A stretch of DNA of 64,000 nucleotides from contig JABAKD010000008.1 in the NCBI GenBank assembly GCA_012845835.1, positions 10,881,709-10,945,708 of the forward strand, in the 5' to 3' direction. The position numbers and the translations under genes were made by a program. The notes below the pieces were generated by a model. The model had not been told where the DNA came from. It was given only the letters and a program-made list of their open reading frames with translations, and did not search any database. Every line of letters starts with the position of its first letter. Positions within the stretch are counted from its first letter, which is position 1. Source of the stretch: Undaria pinnatifida. Taxonomy: Eukaryota; Sar; Phaeophyceae; Laminariales; Alariaceae. Below are positions 13,601 to 23,500 of the stretch, one piece after another.

Positions 13601-16600
13601 TTCCCGTTTCCACCCCGACCCCCACTCCGTCCCCTGCAACCGCGTCATCTTCCTTAGACAGCGCGGCGGTGATGCTCCGCAGCGCTTCGCGAAGCTCCGC
13701 TTCACCTTGCTGAAACACAAATCGCACGTTCTCCTCCCAATCGGGGAAAAAAGCGGACACCTCGGCAAGCGGAGCGCGCGCGATGTGTCGGGCGGTAACC
13801 GCCTCTAGCTCTTCATCTGAGAAAGTCGCCCTCAGCCCTCGAACGGGTACCGCGCGCGCCACCGCCGCCGTCGTCGCAAGCGGCGACAAATTTCCACCCG
13901 TGGCCCTTGAGCAAGGGAGTTGGCTGGAACGTGTCTGCGAGAGTAACAAAATCACGTCGTCGACGGCCTCGTCACGATCGTGGGGTACACCACCCCCTTT
14001 CGCGTCACGATCGCGAGATGCGTCGTCCTCCTCCGCGCCAGCCTCGTTCTCGCCCCATCGTCGCTCGCCAACGACATCCTCTCTTTCTCCGGCGACGTCA
14101 ACCACCGTGCGCCCGTGTCCGCCGTCCCGAATAGGCCAACAAGACTCGGGATGACGAATACGACCAACATCGGCGTTAGCTACGAGGGAAGACGCAGGAG
14201 TGGCACCGATCGTGGAGCGGCGAGCGGGTCTACGGTTGTACAAGCTTGGGTCGCCGTAAGCCGCAGCGGTGACTTCCGTTACCGTCGCCGCCCCTTTCGC
14301 GGCCACCTCTCCGTCTCCGCTCCCGCCCCCGTCGTCTCCGCTCCCCCTGTCCGCCCTGAAATCCGCGAACACTCCCGTGTAAAACTTAGATTGGCTCAGG
14401 TCGCCGGCATCCTGAGCGACCGCCCATAATGACCTGCCCCCGTATGGCGAGAACCGCCCAGCTCCGCCGCAGCTGACGAGCCCGCTTGTCCTCCGCCGTA
14501 TTAGCCTTGATCCCGCACCAGCGCCAGGGTCATCACTATCACCTTCGCTATCGTCATCACCATAAACCTCCCCGCCATCATCAAGACCACCATCGCTGCG
14601 GGCCACACCGCAACCCTCCTCCGCCTCCATCTTCCCCCCACTCGTGGCTCGCGACAATATGGAGCAACCGTCAGAGTATAGCTCTCGTGTGGCGCCATTC
14701 CAATACCGTCCGGGGGTCCGAGCCGACGTCGAATGCCCCCCGCCCCCTTCCCTGCAGCCCCTCGACCTTTCGAGTGCCGTACCGCCGGCCAATGTCCGCG
14801 ACACGTCCCGCCCGTTCGTGTTGTGCTTGTCAGGGAAAAGAGCATCAAGCACCTGATCGGACGATCAAAATAAGAGCGGGAAAGAGGTCGGCTGCTTGCA
14901 TATAAATCCTTGTCGCACTGCGAAACGTATCCCTCAAAAATTGGGAGCAGTTTTCCCCAAAGTCATGGATCCGGTTCTAAAGGAGTTGACAAAACAAGAT
15001 GCTTCGGCTGGAGGCAGCGGGAAAAAATAAAAGAGCGCAGCGAGGAGAAAACGCCAGACGAAAATCCAACCCACCCAAATGTCACTCTCAGCAGCAGGTC
15101 AAACTTACCTCCTCAGCGGTCTTCGGAGTCCCGCCTTCGCTCCCACCGACCCTTCTATCATCCACGGACATTCTCGCGCCAAGAGCACGATGGGCTGCGA
15201 GCCTGAAAAAACAGCAGCAACGGCAGCAACAGCATCAGCAACAATATCCAACAACGACAACATCAACGACAACATCAACGACAACAACGACAACGACGAC
15301 AACGACGACGACCACAACGACAACAACAACAATAACAACAACAACAACAACAACAACAACAACCGAATACCATGCACGCGACGGTGAAGAGACGTCAACT
15401 GGTCGTGTGTCCCCCAGCGTTGATTGCTTGCCGTCATGGCGCAAGGGTGAAAAAAAACAAATAAAAAAAACAGCAACGCTTGCAGTTGCTCGCATCTTTT
15501 CAAGCTCCCGCCCCGCCTCAACACCGACAATGCCACTAAAAAAGGTCAAACATGGGGGAATCGCCTGGCTGGGGCGAGCCCCTTGAATGACTTAGTACGG
15601 CGCCAACGAACCCGTCGAAATTGTCGCGCCGTCTGGGGCTCCAAAGACGCACAGAAAAAAAGCACGTAGCGCGACTCTTCCCACACCACCCGACTCCCCT
15701 CCCCCCTACCCCCCCCCTATCCCCCTCCCCCCTCCCCTACCTCCCCAACCCCCCTCCCCCCCCCCTACCACCACCCTGAAAAAGCAATATCGCAGAAACA
15801 AAACCCCTCTCACTTTCTGAGGGCAGTGTCCCGGTCTTTGTTCAGGCGTTCCAGTTTGGCGTCGAGGTCTTTTAGAGTGCCGAGCAGTCGCTTCTCCTTG
15901 GCGCCGAACGCCACCGGGTCCCTCACCAACTCCTGAGTGAGTGCGAGAAGGCCCCGTTTTTTTTTTGGAGGGGGGGGTAACGAATCGACGGCCTGCAAGG
16001 TACTCAGGGGTCACGGGTGCCCGTTGATCGACTGGTGTCCTCAGGCCAGGACTCATGCTACGGCAAACGTGCGCTACACCAATATTTTTGTATGAGGCTG
16101 CTCATCACTGGAGGAGCTCTACGATACCCCAGAAAAAAACTGAGTTGGGGATGAAAAAAAAAACGCTGCCGGATGAGCAATCCCATGGGCCTGCCTGCAA
16201 TAGGTACACAACGAAAACTATTGCAAAAAATAAGAGCGAAACATTTCCGACGATTCTGCTTCTTCGTTTTATGACCCCTTAAGAGCCCCAAAAAACCCTA
16301 CCCATATTAATCCCAAGTGACTGGTCCCCCAAAACGGGCTTCCAGCTAGTTGTACGAGGCGTTCGCTAAGTAGCCCCGCCCTTCAGAAAGCGTTTCCGCT
16401 AAAAAAAAAGTGCTACTGCTGTGCCTCTATCGTAGCACGCGTCCAGGCTGCACGCCACGGTACGGGTTCATCGATTTTTTCTAAGGCTCCTCAGCTGAAG
16501 AGACCTACATCTCACCCACAAACCGCCTCTTGAAAAAGAAAAAGGGGGAACAAAAACAGGGCTTTTGACGAGTCGGATCACTTCTCGCGGGTCGGATCGT

Positions 16601-19600
16601 GCCAGGGTGACCCGTCCCGACCGGACCCGTGGTAATTGAAAAATTCCTGACCCCGACCCGACCTGATCCATGCCAATTTTGATCCCCGCCGGACTCACAC
16701 CCGACTTGATCCGCGAGTTATGTGAAAGAAAATCCTGACCCGACTCCACGGGCCGGATCATGGCCCGCGAAAAGCCCTGGAAAAAATGTGTGCAAACCCT
16801 GGATAAAAACCGTGTGCAGACCGGATGAGCTATCCCATGGCCAGGTATACCACATCGAATCAGGTACAACATTAGTCTAATGGTACTCCAACAATATCGG
16901 GTAGTCCCTCGGTCGAGGATGCCCCGTTAGTCAGACCCCCCATCGCGTCCCGCCCAACAAAGGCAAGCATCGTGCGCGACGGGCCATCAGTTGTCTCTTC
17001 TTCGTGTCAGAAAGCGGGAGCGTGTGTAATACCAGTCAACACGTACGCAACTCGCGACATTTTACAATCATTCAATAAAACTCAGGACAAGCTGGCCGTC
17101 GATTCCGGCTTTCCACCAGAAGGGCATTCGCCTACGCTTATTGTTACATCCTTTCTACAAGGGTTTTACTACTGTAGCGTTGTTTTTTTCACATTAACAG
17201 TCATCACTATGGTCTAACGCGTGGTCACAAGACAGGCTTCAACATTTCTAGAGTGTAAGAAAACATAATCACATCGGGGAAAAAACGCGCAACCTGGGGG
17301 AAGTTGCATCTACCATGGTAGCAAATATACACCGGTACGCAGAAGGCGCCCGCCCTAAATAGGTTCGGTCGAAGTAAATTTAGGCTTGTTTTTAGTGACA
17401 AAAACAAGAAATTCGACCGATGACCCCATACACAGGGTCGGGTACCATGCAAAATCCCATTTAATAGCCAATAGTAGCCTGTGCTCAATGGTGGTAACAA
17501 AATAAGAACTTGACTTCGACTCTGAAAGAAAATTTCTTACTATAAATTCAATAGCGGACACCTAATGTACACATACTGTCTTCAAGAAATCGCTTGTGGT
17601 TACCTCTTCGTTTTTCAGGTCTGGCGTTTCCACAGGCGCGGTCACGGCTAGAGAATTGGAGAGAGCCTTGGCCATCTGGATGTGCTCTTGAAACTCGGTC
17701 TTGGGCTTCTTCGCTACCCCTGTCGACACTGCTGACGCGCCGTCCAAACATAGCAAAAACAAGACACCAGTGGAATCAGCAGCAACATCAATAGTGTCAG
17801 CGGGATAAGTAGCTGCAATAGCAAAAGCAATAGCAGCATCACCATCAGAAAAAGCAGCAGCAGCGGTAGCAGCAATAGGAAGAGCAGCAGCATCGGCAGC
17901 AGCAATAGCAGAAGCATCCATAGCAGAATCGATAGCAGCAGAAGCACAATAGGAGCAGCAACATCAGAAATAGCAAGAGCGGCGACGGCAGCAGAAATAG
18001 CAACATCAGCAGCAAAAGTAGCGGCATCAGCAGCAGATATAGCAGCCGCAGCAATAGCATTATCATCAGCAGCAGCAGTAGCCGTAGCAACAGCAGCAGC
18101 AGCAACGGTAAGAGATGACATGTGCGAGGGGCACCGGTAAGTCGCAAGAAAAGGGGGGGGGGGACAGCGGTGTCAATGGACGGACGGAACGTAATGCCGT
18201 GTCTGAGCCGTCGTGTACTCACCCCTTCGGCTCGATGGCGTCGCCGAAGACCCTCCCGGCCAGCTTCCCGCTCCTCCAGTCATGCTCGTACCGTTACTGC
18301 TGGCTTCGTTAGGGGCTGTGCCGTCGAGGCAAGCATTGATGTGAATCTGTCCGCACGGTGTGTTTTTACGGTGGCCAAAGACCCGCAGGGTCGCTATAAG
18401 TGGTTGGGACGGAATATTTATAGTTGTGGCCGCCAATCAGGCAAATGAGTCCGATCAGGAAAGTCGGACTGTCCTTTACCTCGACCGATTTGTTTTGCCT
18501 CGAGTGCCATTCTATTTTATATTCGTAAGTTTCATAAAACTACCATACCTACTACGGTGCGGTGGCAAAACCGCGTTGGCGCCTGCGGAAAGGAGAACAG
18601 TACCCTTTGCTATCAATAAATGAAAACGCCCACGACAGATTCGACACCTGAACTTGCCTGCCGTGCACGCACGCTGAGCCCCCACACGGCGCTCCCGCAC
18701 ACCGGGCACCGCTCTCCAGAACTACCCTCTCTCTTGGGAGTGGCAGACGCCGTTCGCCGCCCAGCATCTCCTCCTCCCCCCCCCTCCCCCTCTTCCTCCT
18801 CCGCCTCCTCCTCCCCCCGACTCTTTCTCTGCTGCTGCCGTTGCCTCTCGTTCTCCTCTTCTTTCTACTCGCGGCCGGGACGCCACTGACGACCCCTCCA
18901 CCCCCATCTCCACCTCCACCGCAAGGCCACCTTCCGGCGCTGTTTCCCCCGCTCGTGGGACGGTACCGCCATCATCGTCAACGCCTTCTGCCGGCCGGGA
19001 CACTGCCGTGCACGTCTGCCGCGGAGGCTGCGGTGGCGGCGGTGATGCTGGCGACGACGGTAGCTCGGCGGGTCGCCGCCTCTTGCGACGCGGAGGCGTC
19101 TTCTGCTGTTGTTGCTGCTGCTGTTGCCGCGGCTGACGCTGCTGTGGCGGCTGGCGCTGCAGACGGGTGTGCTTCTCCTCCCCGTTCTCCTGGAGGAGGT
19201 ATTTCTGAGTGTTAGACTTGCCGTCGCCATTTTTTCTGCGACCGTTCCCGCTATCCGGCGCCGGTGCCCCTGGCTGGTCAGGGCCACCGCCACCGCCACC
19301 GTCGCCGAATCCTTCTCTGCTGTTGTTGCTTGTGTTGTTCATGTTGGTTGTGGTGTCGTGGTTTTTGTTTTCGTTGCGTTCGTCATCCTCTGATGGGTTG
19401 AGCACCGGAATGGCACCATTTTCATTGTCACCATTGTTGGCATTGCTGCGCTTGCCTCTTCCAGCAGCCGTCTCCGGTCGCGCATTCATATGCATAGTTT
19501 CAAGCTGCGTCCGGTCTCGACTACCGCTCTTCCCGTGATATAAACCCTGCTCCCTCCATCCTTGGCACGGATCAACATCGTCGATGGCTACTACTGCTGC

Positions 19601-20014
19601 CGCTGCTGCTGCATTTGTGTCTTGGCAGTCCGCCCGTTGGCATTTTCGAACCTTGCTCGAACGGAGATCTTGCAAAAGCGAGATTTTTTCCTTATCGACT
19701 TCCCCTCCGACCGCCGCATCCGCTCCGCTCACGTTTGACACATCCACGGCAGTAGTAGCAGCAGATATAGTAGAGCAAGGAGAGGTGTCGCTGCTCGTAC
19801 ATCGCTCGGTGACCGGCGGGCGGCCTCTTGTCGCTGGAGCCGGTGACTCCTGCGTGCGTGATGCGATTCGATTATGAGAATTGGAAGACGGAGAAGTAGT
19901 CCGGCCTTGGTGCCGTTTTCCCTCCGCAGCCTCCGGCTCATTTACGCTAATAGCTGCCTTCGATCGTGGCAGAGCAAGACGGCGTCTCCTTTTGGGTTTC
20001 GCTGCCGCCAACAT
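7404..20014 (-). CDS. SLX4: SLX4-like scaffold of structure-specific endonucleases (multi-exon gene)
   Basis: SLX4 proteins hold SLX1 and other nucleases on branched DNA in the nucleus, for Holliday-junction resolution and crosslink repair. Exons read on the minus strand: 20014-~18920, ~18735-18658, 18346-18223, 17719-17604, 15932-15814, 15535-~15480, 15202-15109, 14852-12818, 12364-11155, 10025-~9880, 9384-9212, 9030-8868, 8324-8253, 7688-7404 (stop). Reading phase agrees at most junctions. It is unresolved before the zinc finger, at exon 6 to 7, and at exon 10 to 11. Diagnostic parts are a UBZ4 finger (CPVC...HINAC), a SAP-like motif around GLKKSSKRDMVERL, and the SLX4 C-terminal signature LLKEEGVKCSKRDLGIYFDS followed by KGITF. 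The middle is low-complexity (Gly, Ser, Ala, Asp). The length is roughly 1,500 residues, similar to animal SLX4. Assignment rests on motif order; no search was run. Confidence 0.8.
7690..7860. repeat. TTG and GAT trinucleotide tracts
   Basis: (GTTGTT)n at about 7735-7770 is followed by GAT/GGT-type trinucleotides to about 7850, just upstream of the last SLX4-like exon, in its intron. Apparent Val/Leu and Asp/Met frames are repeat artefacts. Confidence 0.85.
8253..8324 (-). CDS. SLX4: SLX4-like gene exon, start of the C-terminal SLX1-binding domain
   Basis: This 24-codon exon has acceptor GGACAG and donor GAA|GTAGTT, with phase 0 at both ends. It encodes LARDIVHSGREAARACC and then FVAPFSE, which corresponds to the helix and 'L.Y.P.' turn that precedes the final helix-strand of SLX4 domains. 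It joins 7688 in frame to give ...PFSETVELSATQ. Confidence 0.65.
8868..9030 (-). CDS. SLX4: Probable SLX4-like gene exon, content unresolved
   Basis: An acceptor at GCGCGAG|GGTATT and a donor at CTGCGG|GTAATC give phase 2 in and phase 0 out, consistent with both neighbours. The chosen frame reads VLVVDGRRAMLPVLTTELL and onwards. A second frame over 8870-8960 also looks protein-like (LFGNAMMNMLSIGATPVFA), so the exact exon borders are uncertain. Confidence 0.45.
9212..9384 (-). CDS. SLX4: Probable SLX4-like gene exon
   Basis: A long pyrimidine tract ending TTTCTTTGGCCAG precedes TCC GCC, and the donor is ATCAC|GTGAGG (phase 2). The exon is Pro/Ser/Ala-rich and ends with a helix-like KEALGERIRAVI. 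The upstream junction to the SAP-like exon was not resolved in phase. Confidence 0.5.
9880..10025 (-). CDS. SLX4: SLX4-like gene exon completing the SAP-like motif
   Basis: The intron ends at CTGACAG and the exon starts AGATATGGTGGAACG. Joined to 11155 it gives KKSSKR|DMVERLSRIWRTLHP, the basic-helix and 'MV..L..IW' pattern of the SLX4 SAP-like region. The exon then runs into Ala-rich sequence. If unspliced it would reach a stop at 9713. Because the SLX4 C-terminal domain lies further downstream, a donor near 9889 or another nearby GT is expected. Confidence 0.7.
11155..12364 (-). CDS. SLX4: SLX4-like gene, long exon ending in the first half of the SAP-like motif
   Basis: Acceptor AATAG|GTTTCGATG, donor AAAAG|GTGGGT, about 403 codons. 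It begins FDVAGEEGSDGTIVLSGD and then carries an alanine run. Next come four imperfect acidic repeats of the type APDYADDGYAE (about 12060-12170). A long Ser/Pro-rich disordered part follows, ending FDRMTVQELAGMVSVYGLKK. It is presumably a flexible linker for nuclease partners. Confidence 0.8.
12818..14852 (-). CDS. SLX4: SLX4-like gene, largest exon (678 codons)
   Basis: Acceptor CGATCAG|GTGCTTGATG (phase 0, giving ...KTAEE|VLDALFPDKHN) and donor GATCCAG|GTGACA (phase 1). It is mostly acidic and Gly/Ser/Asp-rich low complexity. It contains one ordered-looking stretch around 13,680-13,830 (FSDEELEAVTARHIARAPLA, then FFPDWEENVRFVFQQGEAEL), which looks like a small helical domain. A Gly/Asp run near the 3' end (about 12,950-13,150) comes from GGN codon repeats. 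No known domain was recognised. Confidence 0.75.
15109..15202 (-). CDS. SLX4: SLX4-like gene exon
   Basis: The acceptor is TGTTTTTTCAG and the donor is the perfect consensus GAG|GTAAGT. The frame that continues in phase into the next exon reads AHRALGARMSVDDRRVGG and ends KTAEE. An alternative acceptor 8 bases downstream (GCTCGCAG) would change which upstream phase is needed. Confidence 0.7.
15240..15365. repeat. AAC/ACG microsatellite in an SLX4-like intron
   Basis: CAACAA and CAACGA trinucleotides run for about 125 bp on the plus strand, between the exons at 15480-15535 and 15109-15202. They account for the poly-Asn, poly-Thr and poly-Val frames here. Confidence 0.9.
15480..15535 (-). CDS. 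SLX4: SLX4-like gene small coiled-coil exon, 3' border uncertain
   Basis: Acceptor CCTTTTTTAG|TGGCATTG joins in phase to give ALRN|GIVGVEAGRELEKMRATA, continuing the charged helix of the previous exon. No strong donor was found. Candidate GT or GC sites near 15483-15520 remain open. Confidence 0.5.
15814..15932 (-). CDS. SLX4: SLX4-like gene exon, coiled-coil segment
   Basis: Acceptor CTCACTCAG|GAGTTG and donor CAGAAA|GTGAGA. It encodes ELVRDPVAFGAKEKRLL and then KDLDAKLERLNKDRDTALR, a charged heptad-like helix. It joins the preceding exon (…LKNEE) in phase 0. Confidence 0.75.
16045..16450. repeat. MITE-like family B copy in an SLX4-like intron
   Basis: It carries the landmarks GAGCAATCCCATGGGCCTGC, TTTCCGACGATTCTGC and AGCCCCGCC, and ends at CTCTATCGTAGCACGCGTC, the inverted repeat of the GTGCTACGATAGAGG end seen in intact copies. 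Its 5' end is diverged. Confidence 0.6.
16560..16770. repeat. Diverged GACCC/GATCC pentamer-rich segment
   Basis: GGGTCGGATC and its complement CCCGACCCGA alternate, related to the minisatellite at 3465-3665. It lies next to the family B copy. Confidence 0.6.
17604..17719 (-). CDS. SLX4: SLX4-like gene exon just after the zinc finger
   Basis: Acceptor TCGACAG|GGGTAGC (completing a Gly codon from 18223) and donor GAAGAG|GTAACC. It contains EFQEHIQMAKALSNSLAV, a helix with the 'A.ALS.S' signature seen after UBZ fingers in SLX4 proteins. Phases match on both sides. Confidence 0.8.
17815..18115. repeat. Degenerate AGCAGC trinucleotide tract
   Basis: About 300 bp of imperfect (AGC)n and (AGCAAT)n fill most of the intron between the SLX4-like exons at 18223 and 17719. 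It creates long Leu, Ser and Ala frames that are not genes. Confidence 0.85.
18223..18346 (-). CDS. SLX4: SLX4-like gene exon, C-terminal half of the UBZ4 finger
   Basis: Acceptor GCGGACAG|ATTCACATC and donor GAAGGG|GTGAGT. It opens with IHINACLDG, supplying the His and last Cys of the zinc-binding set C-x2-C…H-x3-C, then becomes Ser/Gly-rich. UBZ4 fingers bind ubiquitin and recruit SLX4 to damage. Confidence 0.85.
18658..18735 (-). CDS. SLX4: SLX4-like gene exon, N-terminal half of the UBZ4 finger
   Basis: The frame GERCPVCGSAVWGLSVRARQ ends at CAG|GCAAGT, a GC-type donor with otherwise perfect consensus. Joining to 18346 gives CPVC…RQIHINACLD, a complete UBZ4 pattern. The 5' border is probably one of the AG sites at about 18722-18735. 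The junction with the long first exon is not resolved. Confidence 0.75.
18920..20014 (-). CDS. SLX4: SLX4-like gene, first coding exon
   Basis: The first methionine I can support starts at 20014 (MLAAAKPKRRRRLALPRSKA), a basic, nuclear-localisation-like N-terminus. The same frame is open upstream only to a TAG just beyond 20050, so an additional 5' exon is possible. The exon is disordered: Asn/Asp-rich, then Gln runs, then PPRRKRRRPAELP, then Glu/Gly-rich down to a stop at 18722. The donor probably lies around 18,800-18,930. Confidence 0.6.
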
Positions 20015-20233
20015 TTGGTCTAAGCCTGTCAACACCAGACGCAGCTGTTGCTACTTGGTTTGGCCCTCGCTTTCGGTCGTGAGAAGGCCTTTTTACCATC
20101 CCACAATGAAAGCGCCTGTCCAAGATATTGAAAACTTTCTATATCAAAATGCAACACACCTCCCTCTTCCACTTTTGAACCAGAGAGGGTACGACTCGTA
20201 GAAGAAGCAGCGTTCGCCACCGGACCTGTACAA
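20015..20233. promoter_or_regulatory. Probable divergent promoter between the SLX4-like and rhomboid genes
   Basis: The two supported start codons point away from each other with about 220 bp between them. The interval must hold both 5' UTRs and promoters unless either gene has a further 5' exon. AT-rich patches (CTTTCTATATCAAAATGC near 20137-20154) are present. No defined TATA or initiator motif could be assigned. Confidence 0.5.
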
Positions 20234-20524
20234 ATGCCTTCGGACAATTTAACACAGGGCCTCATCCCGAAGATGTTGGCTGTAGGGCAGAAAGGAGCAG
20301 GTAACGACGCTGCTGCGTTTGCCCCGGGTGCTGCCGAGCTCCCCGCTGGTGCGGATGTTGCAGTACAGCAGTTGGCGGAAGCTGCGACGCAAAATGATCT
20401 GGGTGCGGCGGCGGCTGCTGCTGCGGCATCTCGCCCTGCCTCTCCTTGGTCAGATGCCCGCCCCGTGTCCGAGCAGCTGGCCGGGTACCCGGCCACTTTC
20501 TTCCTGATAACGACTTTTGTGGTG
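20234..20524 (+). CDS. Rhomboid exon 1
   Basis: 97 codons from ATG to donor GTGGTG|GTGAGT. The frame is open further upstream, so ATG 20234 is the most likely but not proven start. It begins MPSDNLTQGLIPKML, then an Ala-rich stretch, then GYPATFFLITTFVV, the first half of TM1. Confidence 0.85.
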
Positions 20525-23500
20525 GTGAGTACCGGTGTGCTTGGTACATTGCTGTGCCCTTCTGAAGGCGTGATATTTGGTGTCCCTGCAAGACTCGCCG
20601 CAGCAGGAGCAGGGCAGCGGCAGCGGCAGTTCTATCTCAGATGAAACGGAAGGTTTGCTCCTTTGCTTTGCATTCCGCCATTCCGGTGTGTCGTCAGTTA
20701 CCGATCAGTCGATGATCAGCAGTAGCAGCAGACAAATGAGCAGTAGCAGCAGCATCAGCCATAAAGCAACACAACAGCAGTAGCAAACAGATCAATGAGC
20801 ATGTGCAATTACTAATAATCAATAATAGCTACGAATGCGCCGCTTCTTGCCCCCAAGAACTATGTATCAGGTGCTGTGAAAACAAGCTGCGCTGCTGGTG
20901 TGGTAAGTGTAAGGAGACGGGACTATTTCATTTGCTTGCTCCGGTGCGATGTGCGTAATTGGTACTGGTACAGCAGTATCGGTATTGCTACTGCTATGAT
21001 ATAGCTGTAGTAGTAGCCTTCACCAGACGTCTGGTTTGTTATATAGGATAAAGCATTCAAATCGGGAATATATTGTGGTAACTCAGAATTGCGATAACAG
21101 GTGGTAGAAGACGGCTCCAGCAAAACGTGAAGCGTAGTACACAGGTCCATTTGAGGTGTACATTACGATTTGCGCATGCCAAGCGCTCCACGCCCAGAAA
21201 AACGGAGGAAAATGCCCCGGATGTCGCGTTCACGCATGAATCCCCATCACCCGTACGAAAGAGAAAGGACGCGGAGAGAAGAGCATTAACCATTTCGTGA
21301 CTTGATTATAGTACAGCGATAAAACAAAAGTATACACGCACTCTTATCATGGTGCGAGTATGCAGTGCAGTACACGGCAGTCCAAACTGCGCGCGTGTGT
21401 TACAGGTGCTTCCGTTGGAGTCCGACGAACAGTCCGACGAGCAGTCCGACGAACAGTAAAATCGTCGTCGCCTACACTAGCCGCACGGATTGCTTCATGA
21501 AAGAAGGACGCAGATGACGCAGCAGTCTTACCCCGAGAACAATGGTTTCGACTCCGTACCACTTGATTAAGTAGTACGATACAACCGCCGGTTAACGTCG
21601 AAAAGCCAAGCCCACGTCGGTGAATTACCGAGCGGGGTGGAGACACGGGGCTGGAGTTACTAGCAACCGGTCGTTCGAGCAGCCCCCACAAGCTCACGCC
21701 GGTGTAGTACTGGTGAAAAGTTGGACAGGACGCAAGAAAGTTTAAAGTCGACACAAGAAAAAGACAAGTTTGAAACTCCCCGGTTCCGAACGCGCTATTG
21801 CCGAGTGGAAAACGCACTACAAAAAATCAAATCACAAAAACCCACAGCCTTCTTTTTGGCGGCACCCACTCCCCCCCATTGTCCACTCTCGCCAAGTCAC
21901 GACCATCACTCGTTACGTCGTATCTGGCTGTGTCAAACTCGTTCTACGTTGGCCCCTTGCGAATTTTTCGACGGGTGTTCGCACCCCGAATTGGGCGGAC
22001 ACCATAGCTGCAGGTACATATGCGTGCTCGTGCATAATCTATGCCTTCAAGAAGTGAACGAGACGGACCTTGAAGGCGTAGATTGCGCAGGAGCACGCCG
22101 CAGTACCTGCAGCTGTGGTGTCAGCCCAATTCTATCTCCGTCTCGTTCGATTCTTGAAGGCATAGGTTATGCACGAGCACGCCGCAGCTGCCTGGTCGGT
22201 GAATATCCGGCGTGCTCCGTTCCGGCATTGTAGGAATGCGACGATCTATGGTCTGATAGATAAACGCCATGCACGATCATGATTCAACCCGCGCCCCCTT
22301 ACTAAGGCCATGACGCGATTATCACCCCCCCCCCCCCTCCTACTCCCACTCCTGCAACTCCCTCGCCAAACGACTGTGACAATGCTGCTGTTTGTTTCTT
22401 GTATTGTAGGTTTTCGTGGTGATGTGGCGGAGGCGTATTGCTCCCGCATCGATGGGCTCGAGCTACCGGCATCTGGTGGTCAGGTCGGAGTGGTGGAGAG
22501 TCGTCACGGCCGCCCTCTCTCACAGTGGCCTGCTGCACCTGTTCTTCAACATCAGCTCTCTGTGGGCCTGCAGGTGATACGCTGGTTAAAAGAGGGGGGA
22601 GGGTGTGCTCATGTCATGCATGGCCGTAGCCTTGACGCCTTTCTAACTGGAAACCCGTTTTTGGAACTAACTACTTGGAAATAGTATAGGGAACAGTTTT
22701 GGGGCCCTTAAGGGGTTAAGACCATAGACCCTCGCATTCCTGCAATGCCGGGACGGAGCACCTCGGGTATTTTGCCGACCGGACAGCCATTGTTCGCACC
22801 AAGCGCGACGCGCCGTGAGGTGTTCGGCGAGCCACCTGAAGGGTTGACTGCGTCCTTGTTTAGGAGGGGGGGAGGGGGGCGGGGACTGTTAGCAGGTTGT
22901 AGTGCGTGTGTTGCCTTTGTCTTTATTGTTGAGCCTTGTAGCCACTCTGTCCATAAATGAACGTGCTCGTAGTGTATGTTTCCTTCGTCTTTCGCATGAA
23001 GCCTTGCGCTATTCTCTCTGTAAATGTATGAGTTCGTGGGGTGGGTTGCCTTGGCGTTTGACATTAAACTTTGTACCGCATTGTCCAGAAATTTTGAAAG
23101 CCGGTTTTTTGTCCGTGTTAGTACCCAAACGGCCCTCACATGTCCAGAAGGAGTAGACCACACGCGTTTTTGCCTCCCCAGTGTGGCACGTGTATCGAGG
23201 ACTGTATACATGTATAGAGCTTGACACCCAGCTTCGACCAAAAAAGGTTCGAATTATACTTTCCTTCGAACACTTGCCCTAACACCAACCCCAATCGCCT
23301 GGGAAATTTCTTGGAGTGACGATGTCACGAGGGGCTTATATTGATAGTAGTATCGAATTGACGAGGGAAGAAAGAGGCATGAAGTCTCCTCGCGATAACA
23401 GTAAAGGTGCGTACCGTAGCGGGGAGGGGGAGTAGAAGAGCCAGCATAGTGACCCCGGATCTGTGTTACTACTAGGGAGGGAGAAGGAAAAAGAAAACGT

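Noticed and set aside
20029-20496. 155-codon minus-strand frame that could extend the SLX4-like N-terminus
   Set aside because: It overlaps rhomboid exon 1 in antisense, has Ala/Pro-rich shadow composition, and no junction supports it.
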